Below are positions 28,700 to 37,320 of a stretch of DNA of 53,356 bases, one piece after another. The notes below the pieces were generated by a model. The model was not told the origin of the DNA and did not search any database. It worked only from the letters and a program-made list of their open reading frames with translations. This stretch comes from a virus. Both the position numbers and the translations under genes were made by a program. Numbering within the stretch: position 1 is the first letter of the stretch; the number at the start of each line of letters is the position of its first letter. Location: positions 1 to 53,356 of IMG/VR virus record IMGVR_UViG_3300036861_000789. The stretch is one strand, 5' to 3'.

Positions 28700-29033
28700 T
28701 GGCCCTGGCCGCCTTGACCGCCTTGGCGGGCTTGACTTCCTCAACCGGTTTGAGTGCGCCGAAGATGGCCTGCAACAATGTCAGATGATCAAGCTTGCCC
28801 CGAAGAAACAGCTGATCAACAGTGTCGCGGTCCCCTTCAGCGATCAGAGACTCCATGAGCGTTCCCAGCCGGTCGATCTGCTTACCCCAGAACTCAGCCC
28901 TGTTGTCGTCGTCGCCCCTGGTCAGGGTGCGCGCCATCCGAGCCAGCGTCTCGAACTGGCCATCAGTCGGGGTGAGGATCCCGATGACTCGACCAGCGAC
29001 AATGGCCGTCTTCGGTCCAGCAGTGTCCGTCAT
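28683..29033 (-). CDS. Tail assembly chaperone, first ORF
   Basis: A 116-residue helical protein starting at ATG 29033. TACAGT (29040-29045, minus strand) is 6 nt upstream of the ATG, suggesting a leaderless transcript. The C-terminus is Lys/Ala-rich (VKPAKAVKAARASVRRK). Gene order before the tape measure gives the role: it would coat or guide the tape measure during tail-tube assembly. Confidence 0.65.
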   Translation of the reverse strand: MTDTAGPKTAIVAGRVIGILTPTDGQFETLARMARTLTRGDDDNRAEFWGKQIDRLGTLMESLIAEGDRDTVDQLFLRGKLDHLTLLQAIFGALKPVEEVKPAKAVKAARASVRRK

Positions 29034-29049
29034 GGGACAACTGTAGCGT

Positions 29050-29487
29050 TTAAGTCTGATATATCGTGACTTTGAAGCCTTTGCGTGGCGCAACCAGGAG
29101 CAAGGCGTCCGTCAGATATGGCTGAGCTTTCGTGCCCGGATGATTCACGGACCGGAAAGTTTCCACCTTGCCGGTCCTGCGCCAGAAGAATCTCAGGTTC
29201 TTGGCGCGTTTGGCCGTAATCTTTCTCGCCGGTTGTCCACCATGAACCGAGTTGGCGTAGATCAGAGACGACCCGGCTTCACCTCGGACCCCATCACGCC
29301 AGATGTGGGTGATCTTCCAGCCGATCGACCCTTTGAGCACCCCCGTGGAATAGGGGCCACCTGGAGCATTACGCTTTGCCTGGGTGGTGATAGCACGCAA
29401 TGTGCTCTTCACGAGGGTCTCCGCTTTGGCGTTGGCGAAGGCGGGGACCGCACCTGGTTTGAACTCAAGCCTGGCCATCTGACTCAT
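29050..29487 (-). CDS. HK97 gp10-like tail/neck protein
   Basis: A 145-residue protein from ATG 29487 (ATG 29478 possible). KRNAPGGPYSTGVLKGSIGW, then Y-A-N-S-V-H-G-G and PGTKAQPYLTDALL reproduce the HK97 gp10 / tail-completion family, which joins head connector to tail tube. Confidence 0.75.
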   Translation of the reverse strand: MSQMARLEFKPGAVPAFANAKAETLVKSTLRAITTQAKRNAPGGPYSTGVLKGSIGWKITHIWRDGVRGEAGSSLIYANSVHGGQPARKITAKRAKNLRFFWRRTGKVETFRSVNHPGTKAQPYLTDALLLVAPRKGFKVTIYQT

Positions 29488-29782
29488 CCAGAATCTCCGC
29501 CACGAAAGCTGAGATGTCAGCGGCGTCAACGGCTTTGCGTCGGCTGCGCTTGGTCGAATTCGTCTTAGGGGCCACAATGGGCCGAGCCTCTTCCACACCT
29601 GAGTCCTGGCCCACTAGGATTTGCGAGGTGACGATCCCACCAGTGGCAAGCTGAGGCAGCTGACGCAGCAGACCAACCATGGTGGCGTTGAGAATGATCT
29701 GCGGCACCGGTTCGGTAAAGGTGTAGATCTCGCCGAACTCAAAACGGCCCCAGGTTGCCAGGGCTTCAAAGCGTCGCATCAT
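29465..29782 (-). CDS. Hypothetical structural-operon protein
   Basis: A 105-residue protein from ATG 29782 (TGATG). A short beta region (RFEFGEIYTFTEP) and a hydrophobic helix precede a basic stretch KTNSTKRSRRK and an acidic tail. It may be a neck accessory; not recognised. Confidence 0.55.
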   Translation of the reverse strand: MMRRFEALATWGRFEFGEIYTFTEPVPQIILNATMVGLLRQLPQLATGGIVTSQILVGQDSGVEEARPIVAPKTNSTKRSRRKAVDAADISAFVAEILDESDGQA

Positions 29783-29970
29783 CACACCACCGTCACCATA
29801 TTTATCTTGACCCAATGCAAGCCGTCGCGCTGATCATCAGCCCGGCGAAACATCTGACCGCATGAGCATTGCACCTGCGAACCAACCCACAGGTTCGCCA
29901 ACTCCACCTGCTGAGCCAATTCAATATGGCATGGGTGGGGGCGAAGAACCTCTTTGATGATCTTAGCCAT
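29782..29970 (-). CDS. Small CxCG protein
   Basis: Sixty-two residues from ATG 29970 overlapping the previous stop. PHPCHIELA and VQCSCGQMF supply Cys/His residues that may bind zinc. Located among head-tail joining genes. Unknown. Confidence 0.55.
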   Translation of the reverse strand: MAKIIKEVLRPHPCHIELAQQVELANLWVGSQVQCSCGQMFRRADDQRDGLHWVKINMVTVV

Positions 29971-30503
29971 CAGCACGGCTCACAATCGTTGATGATCTGC
30001 ACCGTTACCTGCCAGGTGGAGCCAGCACACCCGCCCGTGGTCGGTAGAGGCGACCAGGCCCCAATCGCCACCGAAGATGGATCGAACTGGCCGATCCAAC
30101 AGCACATGGCCCGGCGCATAGCCCTAGCGTCATTGAAAATATCAGTGTTCAGCTCCGTCCACTCAGCACAGGTGGGGATGGTGGTGGCTGAACCCGTTGG
30201 GGCGCAACGCAGAACACCCATCTCCAAGGTGAGACCCCAGGCGAAAGGCCCGCAGGCGTTGACGACCACAGCCGTGTCAGGGTTGGGGAAATCCTCACCG
30301 GAGGAGAACATTTGCACCGGACGAACCCAGGCCAAACCTGAGCAGCACAGATCCTCATAGACACTGGCATCTGAGGAAACGATCTCACCTGTGCGGAAAC
30401 AACATTCGTCAGGGACCTTGTCGGCTGCCATCTCCAAGGGCAAAGCCTCACACAGGCAGGTCAGCAGGGCCTGGGCCACAGGGAGGACCAGAGTGTCTGC
30501 CAT
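29970..30503 (-). CDS. Head-tail joining protein candidate
   Basis: A 177-residue Cys-rich protein. The arrangement TLEMGVLRCAP and DDARAMRRAMCCW-like segment (here NDARAMRRAMCCW), ending GSTWQVTVQII, resembles tail-terminator/neck proteins of actinophages that follow the head-tail adaptor. Twelve cysteines are unusual. Role inferred from order. Confidence 0.5.
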   Translation of the reverse strand: MADTLVLPVAQALLTCLCEALPLEMAADKVPDECCFRTGEIVSSDASVYEDLCCSGLAWVRPVQMFSSGEDFPNPDTAVVVNACGPFAWGLTLEMGVLRCAPTGSATTIPTCAEWTELNTDIFNDARAMRRAMCCWIGQFDPSSVAIGAWSPLPTTGGCAGSTWQVTVQIINDCEPC

Positions 30504-30793
30504 TAGATCCCTACCAAAAATTCAGTATTGGCTTCAGCCCATGCAACGCAATCCTGAATGTAGAAACCAGCTATCTCTGCCAGTTTCGCCTTCAGCGACG
30601 ACGCCTGAGCTGGGCCGATTTCAATGCACCAGCATGCGTTCTGCCAGGCACTGGTGGGCTCACTGACCCACTGGCCATGGACTGTGGTCGCAGCGTCCCT
30701 GATGGCGACACAGGCTTCCCGGTAAAAGCTGGCCCAGTCGGCTTGGGTCAGCTTGTCATCACTGTTGCCGATGCTGATATACACGGTGATCAC
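30503..30793 (-). CDS. Small neck-region protein
   Basis: Ninety-six residues from GTG 30793 (GTGA overlap). VYISIGNSDDKLTQADW and two helices follow. The SIGNSDDKL opening recalls small conserved proteins of actinophage neck clusters. No function known. Confidence 0.55.
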   Translation of the reverse strand: MITVYISIGNSDDKLTQADWASFYREACVAIRDAATTVHGQWVSEPTSAWQNACWCIEIGPAQASSLKAKLAEIAGFYIQDCVAWAEANTEFLVGI

Positions 30794-31593
30794 GGGATGG
30801 TCACCTGCCGGGTCACGGGCAGATCTGGCGAGTACACGCGCAGGCGATGCTTGAGCCCATACGGGTTGAGCGAGGTGATGATCTGATCGACTTCGGTGAT
30901 GCCGGTGAGGCCACGATCCAACAAAGTGTCGATATCGACGAAGGTCAGCTGCACGCCTTGGCGGGCGACAGTACTGAGTCGCTGGGGCAGCCTGCATGGT
31001 GAGTCGCAGCAAGCCTTGGCGAACTCACAAGCAAGAATGCCCGTGGCTGAGGCAAGAGCAGCTGGACCAGCCTGACCCCGCTGATAGACCACATTGAGCG
31101 TATTGGCTCCGGTGTCGACGTTGAAGTCCTGACAGCTCGGCCAGCACAGCCCGTCCGTCCTCACCAGCCACTTGTTGTTATCGACTCGCCATGAGCTGGC
31201 AGGGACGAGAAGCCCATCCTGGGTGACGGTGGTGACTGAGTTAACTGGCCCGGGTAGATAAACCTGGCAGCGTGGCTCGCAGGTGCAGCCCGTAGATCCA
31301 CACCAACAGTTGCGCCACTGGCCGTTCCAGATGTAGGGAATCCACGTCCCGTAGGACCAGTAGGAGCCCTGGAAGCAGTTGGTGCACTGCTGACCGCAGG
31401 GCCGCACTGTCATCTCACACAAGCCGAATCTGCGGCCTGTGGCAGCCCACAGGACCAGGGAGGCGTAAGCCGCTGCGGAAGCCTGCAAAGGAGCGCCCAA
31501 ACTGTCCCAGGTCGAGCAGCAGTCAGTGTCAATGGTCCAGGTGCAAGGGCCGCCTGGGTCTCCCGTGTCGAGCGGGATGGTTTCAATTGCCAC
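30790..31593 (-). CDS. Head-to-tail adaptor-like protein, Cys-rich insert
   Basis: A 267-residue protein from GTG 31593 with GAAGGGGG RBS. The helical start (AAAYASLVLWAATGRRFGLCEMTVRP) and end (EVDQIITSLNPYG) match head-tail adaptors. Residues about 65-110 are a Cys/Trp-rich insert (C-x-x-C, WCGSTGCTCEPRC) that may be disulphide- or zinc-stabilised. Confidence 0.65.
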   Translation of the reverse strand: MAIETIPLDTGDPGGPCTWTIDTDCCSTWDSLGAPLQASAAAYASLVLWAATGRRFGLCEMTVRPCGQQCTNCFQGSYWSYGTWIPYIWNGQWRNCWCGSTGCTCEPRCQVYLPGPVNSVTTVTQDGLLVPASSWRVDNNKWLVRTDGLCWPSCQDFNVDTGANTLNVVYQRGQAGPAALASATGILACEFAKACCDSPCRLPQRLSTVARQGVQLTFVDIDTLLDRGLTGITEVDQIITSLNPYGLKHRLRVYSPDLPVTRQVTIP

Positions 31594-31634
31594 AATCGCC
31601 CCCTTCCCGACCAGTCTAGGCCTTAAGACGCGAA

Positions 31635-31662
31635 AGGGGCACACCCCGTTGAGTGTGCCCCT
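31635..31662. terminator. Intra-operon hairpin after major tail genes
   Basis: AGGGGCACAC (31635-31644) pairs perfectly with GTGTGCCCCT (31653-31662). On the minus strand only a short T-run follows, so it may attenuate rather than end transcription, leaving capsid and tail-tube genes expressed above downstream ones. Confidence 0.55.
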
Positions 31663-31676
31663 CAAACCGTGTTGAC

Positions 31677-32189
31677 CTAGGTCGCGGTGACCAGGATTTG
31701 CAGACCATTGAATGACGCCAAGCTGGTCTGGACGGAAACATCCACTGTGTTCGTGTCGATCACCGTTACTGAGTTGATGATGATCGACGACAGATCCGTT
31801 CCGCCGAACAGATCAACATGGGGTGTGTATGACGCGTCGGGCATGGCTGGTGTGATATCCACTGATACGGTCGCCGGAATGTCCAAGATCAGCGTTGGAG
31901 CCGTGGCTATCCCCGCAGATTTCAGCGAAGCCGATTTCACCGTGATCTCGCTGTAGTAGTTCTCATACTGAGACTGAGTGAACACGGCGTAGACGAAACC
32001 TTGAAGAAAAATCACCTGGTTGCTGGTATTCGCGGTGAACGACGAACCGCCGGAGTCGAAGTGCAGCACCCCGCCGGACTCGGATGTGATAACGAAGTCC
32101 GTGATAGCGGCGTCCAGGTCGGCGGAGTTGCTGCCCGTGTAGACCATGGAACTTCTGCGTTCGCAAAGTTCCCTGATTGGCGTGGCCAT
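31677..32189 (-). CDS. Hypothetical structural protein
   Basis: A 170-residue beta-rich protein starting in a TAATG overlap. Ser/Thr/Val-rich, with a C-terminal Ig-like strand pattern (IIINSVTVIDTNTVDVSVQTSL). Next to two PKD-containing tail genes, so a decoration or tail-surface role is likely. Confidence 0.6.
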   Translation of the reverse strand: MATPIRELCERRSSMVYTGSNSADLDAAITDFVITSESGGVLHFDSGGSSFTANTSNQVIFLQGFVYAVFTQSQYENYYSEITVKSASLKSAGIATAPTLILDIPATVSVDITPAMPDASYTPHVDLFGGTDLSSIIINSVTVIDTNTVDVSVQTSLASFNGLQILVTAT

Positions 32190-32731
32190 TACGGAACGTG
32201 AACGGTCGTGACAGCCAAATCCGTTGGCACCGAAACATCACGGATGGTGATGTTGTAGATCCCATTGCTCGGATAGGTGTGAGCGATGGTCGCAGCTTCA
32301 GCCTGAGCCAGATCCGACGTGCCATCACCCCAGAGAATGTCCACCGTGCCAGCCGCGCCAACGTTGGCATACACCAGCGAAGTGGCCAGCGGATTGCCGC
32401 CGACATTGGTGGTGAAGCTGGTGACGGTCGGCTGATTCGTCGATGCCGGGCAAGTGTTGACGTTCTGCTGGATCGCTGAACCGTTGCCGGAGCTGGCGAC
32501 GATGTTCGTCCCCGCCACATAGCCTGCGACAAGATCAGTGCCAGCGCGCTTGAGGACCAGAGCGCCCTTACCGGCGAATACGGCTTCGGGAACAACGATT
32601 TTCAGCACCGGGCCGCTGGAGTCGGTGAAGACTTTGCCCCGATCGGCAGCAGCCCAGCACAGCACCCGCTGAAACGTCTGCTTCAACTGAACATAGGTGT
32701 CGGTTTGGATGGTCAAAGACCCATTCGCCAT
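32189..32731 (-). CDS. Structural protein with PKD-like domain
   Basis: A 180-residue protein. Residues 1-80 are a compact beta domain; residues about 100-180 show VDILWGDGTSDL ... HTYPSNGIYNITI, the PKD signature (WGDG, H-x-Y, G-x-Y). PKD modules on phage tubes or capsids are surface-displayed and may bind carbohydrate. RBS AAGGAG. Confidence 0.75.
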   Translation of the reverse strand: MANGSLTIQTDTYVQLKQTFQRVLCWAAADRGKVFTDSSGPVLKIVVPEAVFAGKGALVLKRAGTDLVAGYVAGTNIVASSGNGSAIQQNVNTCPASTNQPTVTSFTTNVGGNPLATSLVYANVGAAGTVDILWGDGTSDLAQAEAATIAHTYPSNGIYNITIRDVSVPTDLAVTTVHVP

Positions 32732-32741
32732 GTCAGGCTCC

Positions 32742-33662
32742 TTATGCTACGGCCAAGCTGATCTGATACGCGGCTGACGAGTAGTTCATCGGCCACAGGC
32801 GGATGAGATAAGTGCCCGGAGCGCCATACACATGCATGGCAGTCGGGCCGACGGTCACCGTCTCCGTTGGTGTCGAGTCACCCCAGTCGATGATGGCCGG
32901 TAGCGTGCCGGTAGGGATCGTGACCGTGGCAGTCAGGACGCCTGAGTCGACAGCAACCAGATCCAGCGGCAGATCAATGCAGCCACAAGCAGCCAGCGGT
33001 GGAGCCAAAGTGCTCCACAGCCACAGCTCATGATCGGTGGAGCCCACTGGTGACAGCAGCGGAATCGGGTCGCCCAGATTGACAGCGGCCTGGGAGTGCT
33101 GGACGGTGTATGGTCCGACACCCCAGTTGCCGCCGGACTTGGTGCGCCCGGTCAGGACGAAGTCCGCAGCGCCATTCTCCAAAGTCAGATCACCGATGGT
33201 GCCTTCCACGAACCAGGGGAACAGTAGGTAGCCGAAGCGTGGCGCTGGAACCCCTTCGACGCAGGTGTTGCCTGTGGTTCTGGTCCACACCTCCACACCG
33301 GCGTTGACAAGCGCTGAGGATCCTTCGGAGTTGCGGAACCCGATGACGTTGGGTGGGGTGGCATTGTCTTCGATGACGGTTTCCCCGGCGAGGAAGTTGA
33401 CCAGGCGGGGATCGACGTTGCAGAACGTCATCGTCAGGTTGATCCACTTCAGGATCGGCGGATCGGTTTCCTTGACACAGAAAACACCATCACCGTTCTT
33501 CTTGAAGAAATCTTCCCGATCCTCATACTCCCGGGCGATCTCAACAGTGATGATGCCGTCGGAGACGACAGTGGAACAGTTCTCCACGACATCGCCACAG
33601 CTGTTGAGGAGTGTGGCCCGGATGCGAGGGACCTTAAACGGTGTGGCACAAATGGTTGCCAT
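32742..33662 (-). CDS. Major tail protein with C-terminal PKD-like domain
   Basis: A 306-residue protein from ATG 33662 (TGATG). The first 220 residues fit tail-tube proteins of actinophages by position and composition (TVEIAREYEDREDFFKKNGDG). The last 80 (PAIIDWGDSTPTETV ... HVYGAPGTYLIRL) are a PKD-like Ig domain that would decorate the tube. Confidence 0.7.
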   Translation of the reverse strand: MATICATPFKVPRIRATLLNSCGDVVENCSTVVSDGIITVEIAREYEDREDFFKKNGDGVFCVKETDPPILKWINLTMTFCNVDPRLVNFLAGETVIEDNATPPNVIGFRNSEGSSALVNAGVEVWTRTTGNTCVEGVPAPRFGYLLFPWFVEGTIGDLTLENGAADFVLTGRTKSGGNWGVGPYTVQHSQAAVNLGDPIPLLSPVGSTDHELWLWSTLAPPLAACGCIDLPLDLVAVDSGVLTATVTIPTGTLPAIIDWGDSTPTETVTVGPTAMHVYGAPGTYLIRLWPMNYSSAAYQISLAVA

Positions 33663-33919
33663 CACTCACCTTCAACTTCTTGAACCTTGCGTGGTCGGCC
33701 GGGACGGCGCTTGAACTGGTCGGCTAGAACCGGTTCGACGTCAGGCTTGAGTGCTTCCAGATACAGCTCATACAGATACTGGGGAACCAGGAACGCGAAC
33801 CCGTTATCAGTGTTGGTTTTGACATCGTTGATGTCATCAGCCAGGGCGAGAAGCAGGGAAGCGGTTTCCTTGTCTTTGCCCAACCCGCGCGGCGGATAGA
33901 CGACTGCTGTTTCGCTCAT
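33662..33919 (-). CDS. Small structural-operon protein
   Basis: Eighty-five residues from ATG 33919 (ATGA overlap). ALADDINDVKTNTDNGFAFL and YLYELYLEALK helices, then a basic KRRPGRPRK tail that could bind nucleic acid. Unknown. Confidence 0.6.
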   Translation of the reverse strand: MSETAVVYPPRGLGKDKETASLLLALADDINDVKTNTDNGFAFLVPQYLYELYLEALKPDVEPVLADQFKRRPGRPRKVQEVEGE

Positions 33920-33920
33920 G

Positions 33921-34769
33921 TCACACCACGTCCAGGGTCGGATTGGAAGCGAAAGCGGCACATTCGAAGGTGACGATGTATTCACGTTCGCGGAACCCGT
34001 TGACCTGATTGGTGGAACGGTTCAACGCACCCGACAAAGGCGTGTAGAACACATCGGATTCCGGTGCCCGCCAGATCGAAACCTGGCCGGTGATGTAGAA
34101 CCAGGTGGTGTTAGCGGCTGGAGCAGCGCCGACTGGGCTGAGCCCGGCGTAGTTGCCGATGGACACATAAGTGCCCAAAGGTGTGCGCCATACTCCGGCT
34201 GAGTCGCGGTACATCTGCAACGCCTGCATGAGGAAAGCCGAGCCGACGTAAGGAATGTGCAGCACCCCAGGAAGGCCGTAGCCCGCGTAGAATGCCGCCT
34301 CCAGAGCCGAGACAGCTTCGACAACGTTTGTCACCGCACCAAGGCTTGTAGCTGCCGGAGTGTTGTTGGCCAGGCTAGGTGCCTGGCCGCAGGCACCAGT
34401 GGAAAACGTTGCCTCCACAGTCATCTGCTCACCAGCGATGGCCCGCTCACGCAGCTTCTCGCGAAGGATTTCCTCCGTCATCCCCACCGAACCGCACAGC
34501 AGCGAGGTCAGGACAACAAACGGGTCCCCGTCGATTACGTCGTATGGCGTGCCCGGTGCTTTGGCGTCCAGGTCCGGCAAGCAGTTGGTTTCAAAGCAGA
34601 CCGGCTGATCGCAGACAGCTGTCTCGTATTCGATCCCACCTTGGCGGGCGTGGCCGGGGAGCTGATCTGACAAGGTGCCCATCGCCTGGGCGACGGTGAA
34701 AAGGCCATACTGCGGGGTGATGCTGCCTGGGCGGCGCACCAGTTCCCGCTGATTTGCCAGGACTGCCAT
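33921..34769 (-). CDS. Second capsid-type protein (pentamer-like candidate)
   Basis: A 282-residue protein with AGGAG RBS, directly after the major capsid gene. The order capsid hexamer protein then a roughly 280-residue protein with PQYGLFTVAQAMG, ALEAAFYAGYGLPGVLHIPYVG recalls Streptomyces phages with separate hexamer and pentamer capsid proteins; the two genes also share PQ..GL and Cys-rich segments. The pentamer role is inferred. Confidence 0.55.
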   Translation of the reverse strand: MAVLANQRELVRRPGSITPQYGLFTVAQAMGTLSDQLPGHARQGGIEYETAVCDQPVCFETNCLPDLDAKAPGTPYDVIDGDPFVVLTSLLCGSVGMTEEILREKLRERAIAGEQMTVEATFSTGACGQAPSLANNTPAATSLGAVTNVVEAVSALEAAFYAGYGLPGVLHIPYVGSAFLMQALQMYRDSAGVWRTPLGTYVSIGNYAGLSPVGAAPAANTTWFYITGQVSIWRAPESDVFYTPLSGALNRSTNQVNGFREREYIVTFECAAFASNPTLDVV

Positions 34770-34800
34770 CTGATTCTCCTTTCGTGGCCTCGTGGCTTTT

Positions 34801-34830
34801 GGGGAGAGCCAGCTTCAGCCAGCCCTCCCC
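34801..34830. terminator. Intergenic hairpin after capsid gene
   Basis: GGGGAGAGC (34801-34809) pairs with GCCCTCCCC (34822-34830) with one G-T wobble and a CAGCTTCAGCCA loop. No T-run on either strand, so a processing or stabilising hairpin is more likely than a terminator. Confidence 0.5.
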
Positions 34831-34841
34831 TCTCGAAAGGA

Positions 34842-36533
34842 CTACACGGTGATATCGGTGCAGGTGACTGTCTGGAGTGCTGAGGTGGCACCAGATGGGC
34901 AGATGTTGACGGTGTAGACCCGGCTCAGTGGGCACATGCGCATCACAGCCCAGCCGTCTTCCATGAACAGCTGAGTCACCAGGTTCTGCGGCAGGTTCAC
35001 CGAGTCGTAGATGCTCTCCAGCCGGATAACGTCCTGACGTGCCAGGACCCATGTGCCCGCCGGGTAGGCCAGGAACTGGACCTGCTTCGGTGAAACCTGG
35101 GCTGGCAGGGTCAGGATCGGGGTGTCCGCACCTGGTCCGGTGACCACACCTGAGAACGCGTCCTGCCAGTCGTAAACCCACTGGACCCGAGCGTTTCGCA
35201 TGGTGAACCAGGCGGTGATGTCAGCATCGGTCAGACCGACACCGTCGAAGCCCGTGCGGCGGCTGAAGTCCTGACGGAACAGAGCCTTGAGCCAGTACGG
35301 CAGAACGATTTCGACAGTTGAGTTCTGTGCCATGCGAAGCCGGTATTGGATGTCGACGATCGCCATCTCCACGATGCCGAGCACGTTGGAGATGAGACTG
35401 TTGTCGCTGGCCCATGGGTCAACGGCAGATGGGGCTACGGCTGTTGACCCGGCCACGATGTCGGCGATGATTTCGCGGTTGACGAAGTGGGCATAGGTTG
35501 CCAGCGCACCCTGCACGAAGGTGCTGACGAACTCCGGGTAGGCCCGGTTCTGGAGAATCGCCCCGGTCAGGCAGAGAACGGTCACCTTGAGGCGATCGTC
35601 CACAAACGGAGGACATGGGATTTCGACACAGGTCTTGGTGGTGTCGGCGATGACCTGAGCTTCAGTCAGCTCGTTGAAGCCGGTGCCGGTGCCGAAGATC
35701 GAGTCGAATTCGATGCCCTGGTTGTGCCGGATGCCGCCTCGGCGGGCCAGAACCTCGGGACCCTGCCACATGCCGTCGGTGGCGATCTGGAGACATGTGG
35801 TGTACAGGGTCTCCGATGGTGAGCACCAGCCGTTGGCCGCGACCAGTGAGCCACCTTCAAGGCGGGTTTCGTCGGCTGCGCGCAGGAGAACCTGGTGCAT
35901 CGACTCTTCGCCCATCTCCTCGGTGAGGATGAACTCCGGCGAGAAATTGCGTCGCAGCTCAGCGATCGGGTGCTGGAGCACGTTGGTGGACGCGCCCGTC
36001 TTCGGATAGGTCCGGATCCGTGAGCTGAAAGCGTCGGCGAAGTCGCGCCAGCTGGTGAACTCCCGGCCGTCGGCTACACCTGGGATGTTGTTGGCCGCGA
36101 CCAGCGAGTGATTCGGTCCGAGCCAGCTTTCCTCGGTGAGGACCAGTTCGGTGGCGGGGGCCAGCTGGGCGACCTGGGCCATGGTTGGTCGTGGTGCCGG
36201 AGTGATGTCGTCGATGGAGGCGACGATGACTTCAGTCTCGACTGGCGCTGGTGTCACCGGCTCGACCGGCGCAGGGACCTCCGCTGGGGGCAGGTCTTCC
36301 AGGGTCAGGGTGGCGAAGCTGGCTGCCCGTTCGCGGCGTGCGGTGATGTCTGTCTGGGCTGCGAGACCGAAGGCGTGAAGTTCGGTGATGCGGTTCAGGG
36401 TTTCATCGTCGACGCTTTGTGGGTCGGCTACACCTGCTCGTAGGGTGCGTAGTTCTTCGGTGGCTACGCGAAGCAGATCTTCGAGTCCGGCGACGCTGAA
36501 GACGCTCAGGTCGGCGGGGATCTGGAATGGCAT
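34842..36533 (-). CDS. Major capsid protein
   Basis: A 563-residue HK97-type capsid protein. Residues 1-130 are a helical plus Pro/Val-rich region (PPAEVPAPVEPVTPAPVE) acting as scaffolding delta domain, probably removed by the upstream protease. The fold proper follows (VLQHPIAELRRNFSPEF, then VDDRLKVTVLCLTGAI and late FLAYPAGTWVLARQDVIRLESIYDS). RBS AAAGGA and a strong promoter 90 nt upstream suit high expression. Confidence 0.85.
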   Translation of the reverse strand: MPFQIPADLSVFSVAGLEDLLRVATEELRTLRAGVADPQSVDDETLNRITELHAFGLAAQTDITARRERAASFATLTLEDLPPAEVPAPVEPVTPAPVETEVIVASIDDITPAPRPTMAQVAQLAPATELVLTEESWLGPNHSLVAANNIPGVADGREFTSWRDFADAFSSRIRTYPKTGASTNVLQHPIAELRRNFSPEFILTEEMGEESMHQVLLRAADETRLEGGSLVAANGWCSPSETLYTTCLQIATDGMWQGPEVLARRGGIRHNQGIEFDSIFGTGTGFNELTEAQVIADTTKTCVEIPCPPFVDDRLKVTVLCLTGAILQNRAYPEFVSTFVQGALATYAHFVNREIIADIVAGSTAVAPSAVDPWASDNSLISNVLGIVEMAIVDIQYRLRMAQNSTVEIVLPYWLKALFRQDFSRRTGFDGVGLTDADITAWFTMRNARVQWVYDWQDAFSGVVTGPGADTPILTLPAQVSPKQVQFLAYPAGTWVLARQDVIRLESIYDSVNLPQNLVTQLFMEDGWAVMRMCPLSRVYTVNICPSGATSALQTVTCTDITV

Positions 36534-36624
36534 CGCAGATTCCTTTTGGCTTGTGGGCTTTGAAAAGGCGCTCGGCTTTTTCGGTTGCTGTTCAACGCAC
36601 GGCCCACAGCCAGCTGCTTATGTC

Positions 36625-36653
36625 ATGTTAGGTGGCTTTACTTCCTTTGACAA
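36625..36653 (-). promoter_or_regulatory. Late capsid promoter
   Basis: On the minus strand TTGTCA (36653-36648), 17-nt spacer, TAACAT (36630-36625). It would give an 85-nt leader ahead of the capsid ATG at 36533. Confidence 0.7.
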
Positions 36654-36686
36654 CTTTTGCCCGTTTTGACACCCCGATTTGCCTTG

Positions 36687-36715
36687 TTGCCAACATGTAT
36701 GGCATGGGGTAGGGT
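36687..36715 (+). promoter_or_regulatory. Promoter of plus-strand cassette
   Basis: TTGCCA (36687-36692), 17-nt spacer, TAGGGT (36710-36715), then 7 nt to ATG 36723: a leaderless promoter divergent from the capsid promoter. Confidence 0.7.
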
Positions 36716-36722
36716 CCCCGAT

Positions 36723-36956
36723 ATGCCAAAGTACGAACTGGATCCCCGCGTGCCCCGAGAAATCTTCCCCATACTTCACCGCGCCCGGCTGGACGCTGGC
36801 CTGACCTTGGACCAGGTGGCCAAGAACATGCCGGTCACCACAGCCAGGCTCGAAGTCCTGGAACGCGGCAACGTGTCTCACATCAGCCTGGAAAAGGTCC
36901 TGCACTGGGCCAACGCAGTTGGCGGGAAGGTGGAGATCTCATGGAATATGGACTGA
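36723..36956 (+). CDS. XRE-like HTH protein
   Basis: Seventy-seven residues. RARLDAGLTLDQVAKNMPVTTARLEVLERG is a Cro/C1-type HTH, followed by HISLEKVLHWANAVGGKVEISW. First gene of a cassette inserted in opposite orientation within the late operon; it may regulate the divergent capsid promoter or its own. Confidence 0.8.
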   Translation: MPKYELDPRVPREIFPILHRARLDAGLTLDQVAKNMPVTTARLEVLERGNVSHISLEKVLHWANAVGGKVEISWNMD

Positions 36957-37099
36957 GGCTGCTCGGAGTCGGAATCGTTTCAGCTCTTGTGGCAGCAGCA
37001 TCAAACATCTTCAACTGGGGCCTGGCCTGGTGGGCGTCGATACTCATCGGGTTCTTCATCGTCTTCGGCGCTTCGGTGCTGATGGAGATGGACCTATGA
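36941..37099 (+). CDS. Two-TM miniprotein
   Basis: Fifty-two residues (MEYGLRLLGVGIVSALVAAAS...) after GGTGGAG. Two hydrophobic helices (5-21 and 25-46). Overlaps the HTH gene by 16 nt and the next gene by ATGA. Unknown. Confidence 0.6.
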   Translation: MEYGLRLLGVGIVSALVAAASNIFNWGLAWWASILIGFFIVFGASVLMEMDL

Positions 37100-37320
37100 C
37101 AGCCATCATCGAAGCGGAACTGTCCTGCGACGGACCCAACGCAGACCTGTTCATGGCCTGCCCGCATGACAGCAAACTGTTCGGCAACAGCGCCACCCTG
37201 GCCCGCAGGCAAGCTCGCACTCAAGGTTGGATCCAGTCACGTCGACGAGGCAAACTGGTGGACATCTGCGCAGATTGCCAGCGGGTGACCGGTCCGGATG
37301 TGAATCGAGGTGCCCCATGA
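37096..37320 (+). CDS. Small zinc-type protein
   Basis: Seventy-four residues. MACPHDSKLFG and DICADCQRVTG give two Cys/His pairs around an arginine-rich helix (ARRQARTQGWIQSRRRGK). Ends in VNRGAP, like the endings of the next two genes. Confidence 0.6.
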   Translation: MTAIIEAELSCDGPNADLFMACPHDSKLFGNSATLARRQARTQGWIQSRRRGKLVDICADCQRVTGPDVNRGAP

